Source of the DNA: Lophius americanus
Taxonomy: Eukaryota; Chordata; Actinopteri; Lophiiformes; Lophiidae
Assembly (NCBI GenBank): GCA_037951165.1
Contig: JBBDHG010000030.1
Coordinates: 145,001 to 209,000 of the forward strand
Length of the DNA: 64,000 bases
Reading direction: 5' to 3'
Part shown: positions 14,061 to 29,180 of the stretch, one piece after another
Layout: each line of letters begins with the position of its first letter
Position numbering within the stretch: position 1 is the stretch's first letter
Program-made: the position numbers and the translations under genes
The notes under the pieces: generated by a model
Seen by the model: the letters and a program-made list of their open reading frames with translations, nothing else
What the model was told of the DNA's origin: nothing
The model's database searches: none

Positions 14061-16069
14061 TATCTATCTATCTATCTAGATCTATCTAGATCTATCTATC
14101 TATCTATCTATCTAGATCTATCTAGCTATGTATCTATCTAGATCTATCTAGATCTATGTATCTATCTATCTAGATCTATCTATCTATCTATCTAGATCTA
14201 TCTATCTATCTATCTATCTATCTATATAGATCTATGTATCTAGATCAATCTAGATAGATCTATCTAGATCTATCTATGTATATAGATCTATCTAGATCTA
14301 TCTATGTATATAGATCTATCTATCTATCTATCTATCTAGATCTATCGATCTATCTATCTATCTAGATCTATCTATCTATCTATCTATCTATCTATGTATC
14401 TAGATCTATCTATGTATCTAGTTCTATCTATGTATATAGATCTATCTATCTATGTATATAGATCTATCTATCTATCTATCTATATAGATCTATGTATCTA
14501 GATCAATCTAGATAGATTTATCTATCTATCTAGATCTATCTATCTATCTAGATCTATCTAGATCTATCTATCTATCTAGATCTATCTATCTATCTAGATC
14601 TATCTATCTATCTATCTATCTAGATCTATCTATGTATCTATCTAGATCTATCTATCTATTTAGATCTATCTATCTATCTAGATCTATCTATCTATGTATC
14701 TATCTATGTATCTATCTAGATCTATCTAGATCTATCTATCTATGTATCTATCTAGATCTATCTATCTATCTAGATCTATCTAGCTATGTATCTATCTAGA
14801 TCTATCTATCTATATCGATCTATCTATCTATCTATCTAGATCTATCTAGCTATGTATCTATCTATCTAGATCTATCTATAGATCTATCTAGATCTATCTA
14901 TCTATTTAGATCTATCTATCTATCTAGATCTATCTATATAGATCTATGTATCTAGATCAATCTAGATAGATCTATCTATATATTTAGATCTATCCATCTA
15001 TGTAACTATCTAGATCTATCTAGATCTATCTATCTATCTATCTATGTATCTAGATCTATCTTTGTATCTAGATCTATCTATGTATCTAGATCTATCTATC
15101 TATCTATCTATATAGATCTATGTATCTAGATCAATCTAGATAGATCTATCTATCTATCTAGATCTATCTATGTATCTATCTAGATCTATCTATCTATCTA
15201 TCTAGATCTATCTATCTATGTATCTATCTAGATCTATCTATCTATCTAGATCTATGTATCTATCTATCTATCTATCTATATATCTATGTATCTAGATCTA
15301 TCTATGTATCTAGATCTATCTATGTATATAGATCTATCTATCTATGTATATAGATCTATCTATCTATCTATCTATCTAGATCTATGTATCTAGATCAATC
15401 TAGATAGATCTATGTATATATCTAGATCTATCTATGTATCTATCTAGATCTATCTATCTATCTATCTATATCTATCTATCTAGATCTATCTATCTAGATC
15501 TATCTATTTATATAGATCTATGTATCTAGATCAATCTAGATAGATCTATCTATCTATTTAGATCTATCTATCTATCTATGTAACTATCTAGATCTATCTA
15601 TCTAGATCTATCTAGATCTATCTAGATCTATCTATCTATCTATCTAGATCTATCTATCTATGTATATATCTAGATCTATCTAGATCTATCTATCTAGATC
15701 TATCTATCTAGATCTATCTATCTATCTAGATCTATCTAGATCTATGTATCTATCTAGATCTATCTATCTATCTATCTGTCTATCTATATAGATCTATCTA
15801 TCTATCTATATAGATCTATCTATCTATCTATATAGATCTATCTATCTATCTATATAGATCTATCTATCAATCTATCTATGTATCTAGATCTATCTATGTA
15901 TCTACATCTATCTATGTATCTAGATCTATCTATCTATCTATATAGATCTATCTATCTATCGATCTATATAGATCTATCTATATAGATCTATCTATATAGA
16001 ATCTATCTATCTATCTATATAGATCTATCTATCTATCTAGATCTATGTATATAGATCTATCTATCTATC

Positions 16070-16760
16070 TATCTATCTATAAATCTAGATCTATCTATCT
16101 ATCTATCTATAAATCTATCTATAAATCTAGATCTATCTAGATCTATCTATGTATCTAGATCTATCTATCTATATAGATCTATCGATCTATGTATATAGAT
16201 CTATCTATCTATCTATCTATCTATCTATATAGATCTATCTATCTATCTATATAGATCTATTTATCTATCTATATAGATCTATCTATCTATCTATATAGAT
16301 CAATCTATCTATCTATCTATAAATCTATCTATAAATCTAGATATATCTATCTATATAGATCTATTTATCTATCTATATAGATCTATCTATCTATCTATAT
16401 AGATCAATCTATCTATCTATCTATAAATCTATCTATAAATCTAGATCTATCTATCTATATAGATCTATTTATCTATCTATATAGATCTATCTTTCTATCT
16501 ATATAGATCTATCTATCTATCTATATAGATCAATCTATCTATCTATCTATAAATCTATCTATAAATCTAGATCTATCTATCTATATAGATCTATTTATCT
16601 ATCTATATAGATCTATCTATCTATCTATATAGATCAATCTATCTATCTATATAGATCAATCTATCTATCTATATAGATCAATCTATCTATCTATCTATCT
16701 ATCTATAAATCTATCTATAAATCTAGATCTATCTATCTATCTATAAATCTAGATCTATCT
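16070..16760. repeat. 104-bp A-tract subarray, copy 3
   Basis: TAAATC landmarks at 16320 and 16424 (104 bp apart), then at 16550 (126 bp, from an extra TATATAGATC block). Near 16,630-16,690 there are three closely spaced AGATCAATC blocks. It is the longest of the three A-tract subarrays. Confidence 0.78.
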
Positions 16761-16816
16761 ATGTATCTAGATCTATCTATGTATCTAGATCTATCTATAT
16801 AGATCTATGTATCTAG

Positions 16817-16847
<31 letters not shown>

Positions 16848-16879
16848 GATCTATGTATATAGTTCTATCTAGATCTATC

Positions 16880-17188
16880 TAGATCTATCGATCTATCTAG
16901 ATCTATCGATCTATCTAGATCTATCGATCTATCTAGATCTATCGATCTATCTAGATCTATCGATCTATCTATCTATCTAGATCTATCGATCTATCTATCT
17001 ATCTAGATCTATCGATCTATCTAGATCTATCGATCTATCTATCTATCTAGATCTATCGATCTATCTATCTATCTAGATCTATCGATCTATCTATCTATCT
17101 AGATCTATCGATCTATCTATCTATCTAGATCTATCTATCTATCTATCTAGATCTATCGATCTATCTATCGATCTATCTATCTATCTAG

Positions 17189-17190
<2 letters not shown>
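16880..17190. repeat. ATCGAT-rich subarray, copy 2
   Basis: Repeated CTAGATCTATCGATCTAT blocks, as at 13,700-14,060. In both places the ATCGAT run follows closely downstream of a 104-bp A-tract subarray, so the two subarrays have probably been duplicated together. Confidence 0.72.
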
Positions 17191-17222
<32 letters not shown>

Positions 17223-17696
17223 ATAGATCTATCTATGTATATAGATCTATCTATCTATGTATATAGATCTATCCATCTATCTATCTAGATCTATCTATAT
17301 ATATAGATCTATCTATCTAGATCTATCTAGATCTATCTATCTAGATCTATCTATCTATCTAGATCTATCTATCCATCTATCTATCTAGATCTATCTATGT
17401 ATCTAGATCTATATAGATCTATCTATGTATATAGATCTATCTATCTATCTATCTATATAGATCTATCTATCTATCTATCTATCTAGATCTATCTAGATCT
17501 ATATATCTATGCATATAGATCTATCTATCTATCTATCTTACTATCTATATAGATCTATATAGATCTATCTATCTATCTAGATCTATCTATCTATCTATCT
17601 AGATCTATCTATCTATCTAGATCTATCTATCTATGTATCTAGATCAATCTATGTATATAGATGTATCTATCTATCTATGTATATAGATCTATCTAT

Positions 17697-17760
17697 CTAG
17701 ATTTATATCGATCTAGATTTATATCGATAGATCTAGATCGGTAGATCTAGATCTATAGAT
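17697..17760. other. Orientation switch of the satellite (TCTA-rich to GATA-rich plus strand)
   Basis: Left of this point the plus strand reads TATCTATC; right of it, GATAGATA. The junction holds ATTTATATCGATCTAG twice and then GATCGGTAGATCTAG. The GATCGG variant recurs inside the right block at 20848, 21280, 24154, 24622, 28388 and 35597, so the junction sequence belongs to the right-hand repeat family. This may be an inversion breakpoint, an ancient foldback, or an assembly join. Confidence 0.8.
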
Positions 17761-19450
17761 CTATATAGATAGATCTATATAGATAGATCTATATAGATAG
17801 ATTTATATAGATAGATAGATCTATATAGATAGATAGATCTATATAGATAGATAGATCTATATAGATAGATAGATCTATATACATAGATAGATCTATATAC
17901 ATAGATAGCTCTAGATAGATAGATAGATCTATACACATAGATAGATCTATATACATAGATAGATCTATATACATAGATAGATCTATATAGATAGATCTAT
18001 ATAGATAGATCTATATAGATAGATAGATCTAGATAGATCTAGATAGATAGATCTAGATAGATAGATCTAGATAGATAGATAGATCTAGATAGATAGCTAT
18101 ATCTAGATTGTTAGATAGATCTAGATAGATAGATCTATATACATAGAGAGATCTAGATTGTTAGATAGAACTAGATAGATAGATCTATATACATAGAGAG
18201 ATCTAGATAGATAGATAGATCTATATAGATATATTCATAGATCTATATACATAGATAGATCTATATAGATAGATAGATAGATCTAGATAGATAGATAGAT
18301 CTAGATAGATAGATCTATATACATAGATAGATCTAGATAGATCTATATACATAGATAGATAGATCTATATACATAGATAGATCTAGATACATAGCTAGAT
18401 ACATAGATACATAGATAGATACATAGATACATAGATACATAGATCGATCTAGATACATAGATCTATATACATAGATAGATCTATCTAGATCTAGATAGAT
18501 AGATCTTTCTAGATCTAGATAGATAGATCTATCTAGATAGATAGATATAGATAGATAGGTCTAGATACATAGATATATCTAGATAGATAGATAGATACAT
18601 AGATAGATCTACATAGATAGATCTATATATACATAGATTGATCTAGATACATAGATCTATATACATAGATTGATCTAGATACATAGATCTATATACATAG
18701 ATTGATCTAGATACATAGATCTATATACATAGATAGATCTAGATACATAGATCTATATACATAGATATATAGATCTATATACATAGATATATAGATCTAT
18801 ATACATAGATATATAGATCTATATACATAGATATATAGATCTATATAGATCTATAGATCTATATAGATAGATTTATATAGATAGATTTATATAGATAGAT
18901 CTATATAGATAGATTTATATAGATAGATTTATATAGATAGATTTATATAGATAGATCTATATAGATAGATAGATCTATATAGATAGATAGATCTATATAG
19001 ATAGATAGATCTATATACATAGATAGATCTATATACATAGATAGATCTACATACATAGATAGCTCTAGATAGATAGATAGATCTATATACAGAGATAGAT
19101 CTATATACATAGATAGATCTATATACATAGATAGATCTATATACATAGATAGCTCTAGATAGATAGATAGATCTATATACAGAGATAGATCTATATACAT
19201 AGATAGCTCTAGATAGATAGATAGATAGATCTATTTACAGAGATAGATCTATATACATAGATAGATCTATATACATACATAGATCTATATACATAGATTG
19301 ATCTAGATACATAGATCTATATACATAGATAGATCTAGATACATAGATCTATATACATAGATATATAGATCTATATACATAGATATATAGATCTATATAG
19401 ATCTATAGATCTATATAGATATATAGATCTATATAGATCTATAGATCTAT

Positions 19451-22400
19451 ATAGATATATAGATCTATATAGATATATAGAGCTATATACATAGATAGAT
19501 CTAGATCGATAGATCTATATAGATAGATTTATATAGATAGATTTATATAGATAGATTTATATAGATAGATCTATATAGATAGATCTAGATAGATAGATCT
19601 ATCTAGATCTAGATAGATAGATAGATACATAGATACATAGATAGATACATAGATACATAGATACATAGATCGATCTAGATACATAGATCTATATACATAG
19701 ATAGATATACATAGATAGATCTAGATAGATCTATATACATAGATAGATAGATTTATATACATAGATAGATAGATTTATATACATAGATAGATAGATCTAT
19801 AAAAAATGGATAGATAGATCTATATACATAGATAGATAGATCTATATACATAGATAGATAGATAGATCTATATACATAGATAGATAGATTTATATACATA
19901 GATAGATAGATCTATAAAAAATGGATAGATAGATCTATATACATAGATAGATAGATCTATATACATAGATAGATAGATAGATAGATATACATAGATAGAT
20001 CTAGATAGATAGATCTGGATAGATAGATAGTTAGATCTATATAGATATATAGATCTAGATACATAGATAGATACATAGATACATAGATAGATCGATCTAT
20101 ATAGATCGATCTATATACATAGATCTATATACATAGATAGATCTAGATAGATAGATCTATATACATAGATAGATCTAGATAGATCTATATACATAGATAG
20201 ATAGATTTATATACATAGATAGATAGATCTATAAAAAATGGATAGATAGATCTATATACATAGATAGATAGATCTATATACATAGACAGATAGATAGATC
20301 TATATACAAAGATAGATAGATAGATAGATAGATATACATAGATAGATCTAGATAGATAGATCTAGATAGATAGATAGTTAGATCTATATAGATATATAGA
20401 TCTAGATACATAGATAGATACATAGATACATAGATAGATCGATCTATATAGATCGATCTATATACATAAATCTATAAATCATAGATCAATAGAAAGAAAA
20501 TAGATCAATCATAGATTAATCTAGATACATAGATATATATATATACATAGATTGATCTAGATACATAGATCTATATATACATAGATTGATCTAGATACAT
20601 AGATCTATATACATAGATTGATCTAGATACATAGATCTATATACATAGATTGATCTAGATACATAGATCTATATACATAGATAGATCTAGATACATAGAT
20701 CTAGATACATAGATAGATCTAGATACATAGATCTATATACATAGATATATAGATCTATATACATAGATATATAGATCTATATAGATATATAGATCTATAT
20801 AAATATATAGATCTATATACATAGATAGATCTAGATCGATAGATCTAGATCGGTAGATCTAGATCTATCGATCTATATAGATAGATTTATATAGATAGAT
20901 TTATATAGATAGATCTATATAGATAGATTTATATAGATAGATTTATATAGATAGATTTATATAGATAGATCTATATACATAGATAGATCTATATAGATAG
21001 ATAGAACTATATAGATAGATAGATCTATATACATAGATAGATCTATATACATAGATAGATCTATATACATAGATAGATCTATATACATAGATAGCTCTAG
21101 AAAGATAGATAGATCTAGATAAATAGATCTATATACATATATAGATCTATATACATAGATATATAGATCTATATACATAGATATATAGATCTATATAGAT
21201 ATATAGATCTATATAGATATATAGATCTATATAGATATATAGAGCTATATACATAGATAGATCTAGATCGATAGATCTAGATCGGTAGATCTAGATCTAT
21301 AGATCTATATAGATAGATTTATATAGATAGATTTATATAGATAGATTTATATAGATAGATTTATATAGATAGATCTATATAGATAGATTTATATAGATAG
21401 ATCTATATAGATAGATAGATCTATATAGATAGATAGATCTATATACATAGATAGATCTATATACATAGATAGCTCTAGATAGATAGATAGATCTATATAC
21501 AGAGATAGATCTAAATACATAGATAGATCTATATACATAGATAGATCTATATACATAGATAGATAGATCTATATAGATAGATCTATATAGATAGATCTAT
21601 ATAGATAGATAGATCTAGATAGATAGATCTAGATAGATCTAGATAGATAGATAGATCTAGATAGATAGATAGATCTAGATAGATAAATAGATTTAGATAG
21701 ATAGCTATATCTAGATTGTTAGATAGATCTAGATAGATAGATCTATATACATAGAGAGATCTAGATTATTAGATAGAACTAGATAGATAGATCTATATAC
21801 ATAGAGAGATCTAGATAGATAGATAGATCTATATAGATATATTCATAGATCTATATACATAGATAGATCTATATAGATAGATAGATAGATCTATATACAT
21901 AGATAGATCTAGATAGATAGATCTATTTACATAGATAGATCTAGATACATAGATCTATATACATAGATATATAGATCTATATACATAGATATATAGATCT
22001 ATATAGATCTATAGATCTATATAGATATATAGATCTATATAGATATATAGAGCTATATACATAGATAGATCTAGATCGATAGATCTATATAGATAGATTT
22101 ATATAGATAGATTTATATAGATAGATTTATATAGATAGATCTATATAGATAGATCTAGATAGATAGATCTATCTAGATCTAGATAGATAGATAGATACAT
22201 AGATACATAGATAGATACATAGATACATAGATACATAGATCGATCTAGATACATAGATCTATATACATAGATAGATATACATAGATAGATCTAGATAGAT
22301 CTATATACATAGATAGATAGATTTATATACATAGATAGATAGATTTATATACATAGATAGATAGATCTATAAAAAATGGATAGATAGATCTATATACATA

Positions 22401-23260
22401 GATAGATAGATCTATATACATAGATAGATAGATAGATCTATATACATAGATAGATAGATTTATATACATAGATAGATAGATCTATAAAAAATGGATAGAT
22501 AGATCTATATACATAGATAGATAGATCTATATACATAGATAGATAGATAGATAGATATACATAGATAGATCTAGATAGATAGATCTGGATAGATAGATAG
22601 TTAGATCTATATAGATATATAGATCTAGATACATAGATAGATACATAGATACATAGATAGATCGATCTATATAGATCGATCTATATACATAGATCTATAT
22701 ACATAGATAGATCTAGATAGATAGATCTATATACATAGATAGATCTAGATAGATCTATATACATAGATAGATAGATTTATATACATAGATAGATAGATCT
22801 ATAAAAAATGGATAGATAGATCTATATACATAGATAGATAGATCTATATACATAGACAGATAGATAGATCTATATACAAAGATAGATAGATAGATAGATA
22901 GATATACATAGATAGATCTAGATAGATAGATCTAGATAGATAGATAGTTAGATCTATATAGATATATAGATCTAGATACATAGATAGATACATAGATACA
23001 TAGATAGATCGATCTATATAGATCGATCTATATACATAAATCTATAAATCATAGATCAATAGAAAGAAAATAGATCAATCATAGATTAATCTAGATACAT
23101 AGATATATATATACATAGATTGATCTAGATACATAGATCTATATATACATAGATTGATCTAGATACATAGATCTATATACATAGATTGATCTAGATACAT
23201 AGATCTTTATACATAGATTGATCTAGATACATAGATCTATATACATAGATAGATCTAGAT
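19451..23260. repeat. 2,570-bp-offset segmental duplication
   Basis: Sequence from about 19,451 to 20,690 recurs at about 22,021 to 23,260 with a constant 2,570-bp offset. Landmarks: CTATAAAAAATGG at 19797/22367, 19912/22482 and 20229/22799, and the odd non-tetranucleotide phrase AATCATAGATCAATAGAAAG at 20477/23047. A 2-bp loss near 23,110 is the first visible difference. Part of the segment (ATTAATCTAGATACATAG) returns a third time at 23,841. Confidence 0.87.
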
Positions 23261-23263
23261 ACA

Positions 23264-23490
23264 TATATAGATCTACATACATAGATAGATCTGCATACAT
23301 AGATAGATCTACATACATAGATAGATAGATCTACATACATAGATAGATAGATCTACATACATAGATAGATAGATCTACATACATAGATAGATAGATCTAC
23401 ATACATAGATAGATAGATCTACATACATAGATAGATAGATCTACATACATAGATAGATAGATCTACATACATAGATAGATAGATCTATAT
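23264..23490. repeat. 22-bp ACATACATAG subarray
   Basis: About ten tandem units of ATCTACATACATAGATAGAT plus two bases (22 bp), mostly identical. The first units are 18 bp and one carries CTGCATAC. Related runs occur at 39,940-40,445, 48,540-48,810, 51,900-52,215, 54,470-54,640 and 60,290-60,520. Confidence 0.82.
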
Positions 23491-23646
23491 ACATAGATAG
23501 ATAGATAGATAGATATACATAGATAGATCTATATAGATAGATAGATCTAGATAGATACATAGATACATAGATACATAGATACATAGATCGATCTAGATAC
23601 ATAGATCTAGATAGATAGATCGATCTATATACATAGATCTAGATAC

Positions 23647-23696
<50 letters not shown>

Positions 23697-25969
23697 CTAT
23701 ATACATAGATCTAGATACATAGATACATAGATAGATATATCAATCTATATACTTAGATCTAGATACATAGATCTAGATATATAGATCTAGATACATAAAT
23801 CTAGATACATAAATCTAGATACATAAATCTAGATACATAGATTAATCTAGATACATAGATATATATATACATAGATTGATCTAGATACATAGATCTATAT
23901 ATACATAGATTGATCTAGATACATAGATCTATATACATAGATTGATCTAGATACATAGATCTATATACATAGATTGATCTAGATACATAGATCTATATAC
24001 ATAGATAGATCTAGATACATAGATCTAGATACATAGATCTATATACATAGATATATAGATCTATATACATAGATATATAGATCTATATAGATATATAGAT
24101 CTATATAAATATATAGATCTATATACATAGATAGATCTAGATCGATAGATCTAGATCGGTAGATCTAGATCTATAGATCTATATAGATAGATTTATATAG
24201 ATAGATTTATATAGATAGATCTATATAGATAGATTTATATAGATAGATTTATATAGATAGATTTATATAGATAGATCTATATACATAGATAGATCTATAT
24301 AGATAGATAGATCTATATAGATAGATAGAACTATATAGATAGATAGATCTATATACATAGATAGATCTATATACATAGATAGATCTATATACATAGATAG
24401 ATCTATATACATAGATAGCTCTAGAAAGATAGATAGATCTAGATAAATAGATCTATATACATATATAGATCTATATACATAGATATATAGATCTATATAC
24501 ATAGATATATAGATCTATATAGATATATAGATCTATATAGATATATAGATCTATATAGATATATAGATCTATATAGATATATAGAGCTATATACATAGAT
24601 AGATCTAGATCGATAGATCTAGATCGGTAGATCTAGATCTATAGATCTATATAGATAGATTTATATAGATAGATTTATATAGATAGATTTATATAGATAG
24701 ATTTATATAGATAGATCTATATAGATATATTTATATAGATAGATCTATATAGATAGATAGATCTATATAGATAGATAGATCTATATACATAGATAGATCT
24801 ATATACATAGATAGCTCTAGATAGATAGATAGATCTATATACAGAGATAGATCTAAATACATAGATAGATCTATATACATAGATAGATCTATATACATAG
24901 ATAGATAGATCTATATAGATAGATCTATATAGATAGATAGATCTAGATAGATAGATCTAGATAGATCTAGATAGATAGATAGATCTAGATAGATAGATAG
25001 ATCTAGATAGATAGATAGATTTAGATAGATAGCTATATCTAGATTGTTAGATAGATCTAGATAGATAGATCTATATACATAGAGAGATCTAGATTGTTAG
25101 ATAGAACTAGATAGATAGATCTATATACATAGAGAGATCTAGATAGATAGATAGATCTATATAGATTTATTCATAGATCTATATACATAGATAGATCTAT
25201 ATAGATAGATAGATAGATCTATATACATAGATAGATCTAGATAGATAGATCTATTTACATAGATAGATCTAGATAGATCTATATACATAGATAGATAGAT
25301 TTATATACATAGATAGATAGATCTATAAAAAATGGATGGATAGATCTATATACATAGATAGATAGATCTATATACATAGACAGATAGATAGATAGATAGA
25401 TATACATAGATAGATCTAGATAGATAGATCTAGATAGATAGATAGTTAGATCTATATAGATATATAGATCTAGATACATAGATAGATACATAGATACATA
25501 GATAGATCGATCTATATAGATCGATCTATATACATAGATAGATATACATAGATAGATCTAGATAGATCTATATACATAGATAGATAGATTTATATACATA
25601 GATAGATAGATTTATATACATAGATAGATAGATCTATAAAAAATGGATAGATAGATCTATATACATAGATAGATAGATCTATATACATAGATAGATAGAT
25701 AGATCTATATACAAAGATAGATCGATAGATCTATATACATAGATATATCTAGATAGATAGATATACATAGATAGATCTAGATAGATAGATCTAGATAGAT
25801 AGATAGTTAGATCTATATAGATAGATAGATCTAGATACATAGATAGATAGATAGATACATAGATAGATCGATCTATATAGATCGATCTATATACATAAAT
25901 CTATATACATAGATAGATATATAAATCTATATAGATAGATAGATATAGATAGATAGGTCTAGATACATA

Positions 25970-26165
25970 GATATATCTAGATAGATCTATCTAGATCTAT
26001 CTAGATCTAGATAGATAGATCTTTCTAGATCTAGATAGATAGATCTATCTAGATAGATAGATATAGATAGATAGGTCTAGATACATAGATATATCTAGAT
26101 AGATCTATCTAGATCTAGATAGATAGATCTATCTAGATCTAGATAGATAGATCTATCTAGATAGA
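25970..26165. repeat. Palindromic subarray (AGATAGATCTATCT blocks)
   Basis: Repeated GATCTATCTAGATCTAGATA phrases, where AGATAGATCTATCT and TCTAGATAGATCTATCTAGA read the same on both strands. The same type occurs at 29,755-29,900, 31,560-31,670, 34,585-34,730, 39,380-39,510, 51,840-51,890, 54,370-54,445 (unit 24 bp: starts at 54386, 54410, 54434) and 60,205-60,280. These stretches could form cruciforms. Confidence 0.75.
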
Positions 26166-27689
26166 TAGATAGATACATAGATAGATCTACATAGATAGAT
26201 CTATATATACATAGATTGATCTAGATACATAGATCTATATACATAGATTGATCTAGATACATAGATCTATATACATAGATTGATCTAGATACATAGATCT
26301 ATATACATAGATAGATCTAGATACATAGATCTATATACATAGATATATAGATCTATATACATAGATATATAGATCTATATACATAGATATATAGATCTAT
26401 ATAGATCTATAGATCTATATAGATAGATTTATATAGATAGATTTATATAGATAGATCTATATAGATAGATTTATATAGATAGATTTATATAGATAGATTT
26501 ATATAGATCGATCTATATAGATAGATAGATCTATATAGATAGATAGATCTATATACATAGATAGATCTATATACATAGATAGATCTACATACATAGATAG
26601 CTCTAGATAGATAGATAGATCTATATACAGAGATAGATCTATATACATAGATAGATCTATATACATAGATAGATCTATATACATAGATAGCTCTAGATAG
26701 ATAGATAGATCTATATACAGAGATAGATCTATATACATAGATAGCTCTAGATAGATAGATAGATCTATTTACAGAGATAGATCTATATACATAGATAGAT
26801 CTATATACATACATAGATCTATATACATAGATTGATCTAGATACATAGATCTATATACATAGATAGATCTAGATACATAGATCTATATACATAGATAGAT
26901 CTAGATACATAGATCTATATACATAGATCTATAGATCTATATACATAGATCTATAGATCTATATAGATCTATAGATCTATATAGATATATAGAGCTATAT
27001 ACATAGATAGATCTAGATCGATAGATCTATATAGATAGATTTATATAGATAGATTTATATAGATAGATTTATATAGATAGATCTATATAGATAGATTTAT
27101 ATAGATAGATCTATATAGATAGATTTATATAGATAGATAGATAGATCTATATAGATAGATTTATATAGATAGATCTATATAGATAGATTTATATAGATAG
27201 ATAGATAGATCTATATACATAGACAGATCTATATACATAGATAGCTCTAGATAGATAGATAGATCTATATACAGAGATAGATCTATATTCATAGATAGAT
27301 CTATATACATAGATAGATCTATATACATAGATAGATCTATATACATAGATAGATAGATCTATATAGATAGATCTATATAGATAGATATTTATAGATAGAT
27401 AGGTCTAGATACATAGATATATCTAGATAGATCTATCTAGATCTATCTAGATAGATAGATCTATCTAGATCTAGATAGATAGATCTATCTAGATAGATAG
27501 ATAGATACATAGATAGATCTACATAGATAGATCTATATATACATAGATTGATCTAGATACATAGATCTATATACATAGATTGATCTAGATACATAGATCT
27601 ATATACATAGATTGATCTAGATACATAGATCTATATACATAGATAGATCTAGATACATAGATCTATATACATAGATAGATCTAGATACA

Positions 27690-29149
27690 TAGATCTATAT
27701 ACATAGATATATAGATCTATATACATAGATATATAGATCTATATACATAGATATATAGATCTATATACATAGATATATAGATCTATATAGATAGATTTAT
27801 ATAGATAGATTTATATAGATAGATCTATATAGATAGATTTATATAGATAGATTTATATAGATAGATTTATATACATAGATCTATATAGATAGATAGATCT
27901 ATATAGATATATAGATCTATATAGATAGATAGATCTATATAGATAGATAGATCTATATACATAGATAGATCTATATACATAGATAGATCTACATACATAG
28001 ATAGCTCTAGGTAGATAGATAGATCTATATACAGAGATAGATCTATATACATAGATAGATCTATATACATAGATAGATCTATATACATAGATAGCTCTAG
28101 ATAGATAGATATATCTATATACAGAGATAGATCTATATACATAGATAGCTCTAGATAGATAGATAGATCTATATACAGAGATAGATCTATATACATAGAT
28201 AGATCTATATACATACATAGATCTATATACATAGATAGATCTAGATACATAGATCTATATACATAGATATATAGATCTATATACATAGATATATAGATCT
28301 ATATAAATATATAGATCTATATAGATATATAGATCTATATAGATATATAGAGCTATATACATAGATAGATCTAGATCGATAGATCTAGATCGGTAGATCT
28401 AGATCTATAGATCTATATAGATAGATTTATATAGATAGATTTATATAGATAGATTTATATAGATAGATTTATATAGATAGATCTATATAGATAGATTTAT
28501 ATAGATAGATCTATATAGATAGATAGATCTATATAGATAGATAGATCTATATAGATAGATAGATCTATATACATAGATAGATCTATATACATAGATAGAT
28601 CTATATACAGAGATAGATCTATATACATAGATAGATCTATATACATAGATAGATCTATATACATAGATAGATAGATCTATATAGATAGATCTATATACAT
28701 AGATAGATCTAGATAGATCTAGATAGATAGATCTAGATAGATAGATAGATCTAGATAGATAGATAGATCTAGATAGATAGCTATATCTAGATTGTTAGAT
28801 AGATCTAGATAGATAGATCTATATACATAGAGAGATCTAGATTGTTAGATAGAACTAGATAGATAGATCTATATACATAGAGAGATCTAGATAGATAGAT
28901 AGATCTATATAGATATATTCAGAGATCTATATACATAGATAGATCTATATAGATAGATAGATAGATCTATATACATAGATAGATCTAGATAGATAGATCT
29001 ATATACATAGATAGATCTAGATAGATCTATATACATAGATAGATAGATTTATATACATAGATAGATAGATCTATAAAAAATGGATAGATAGATCTATATA
29101 CATAGATAGATAGATCTATATACAAAGATAGATAGATAGATCTATATAC

Positions 29150-29180
<31 letters not shown>

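Larger units (their letters stand above)
10550..17696. repeat. TCTA-oriented satellite, left block part 2
   Basis: Tetranucleotide satellite with AGATCT punctuation. TGTAAC landmarks lie at 11753, 12487, 15001 and 15579. Isolated breaks of the 4-bp phase occur at 12,433-12,440 (TATAACTAG) and near 16,000 (TAGAATCT). The 104-bp and ATCGAT subarrays inside it are listed separately. No gene is present. Confidence 0.96.
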
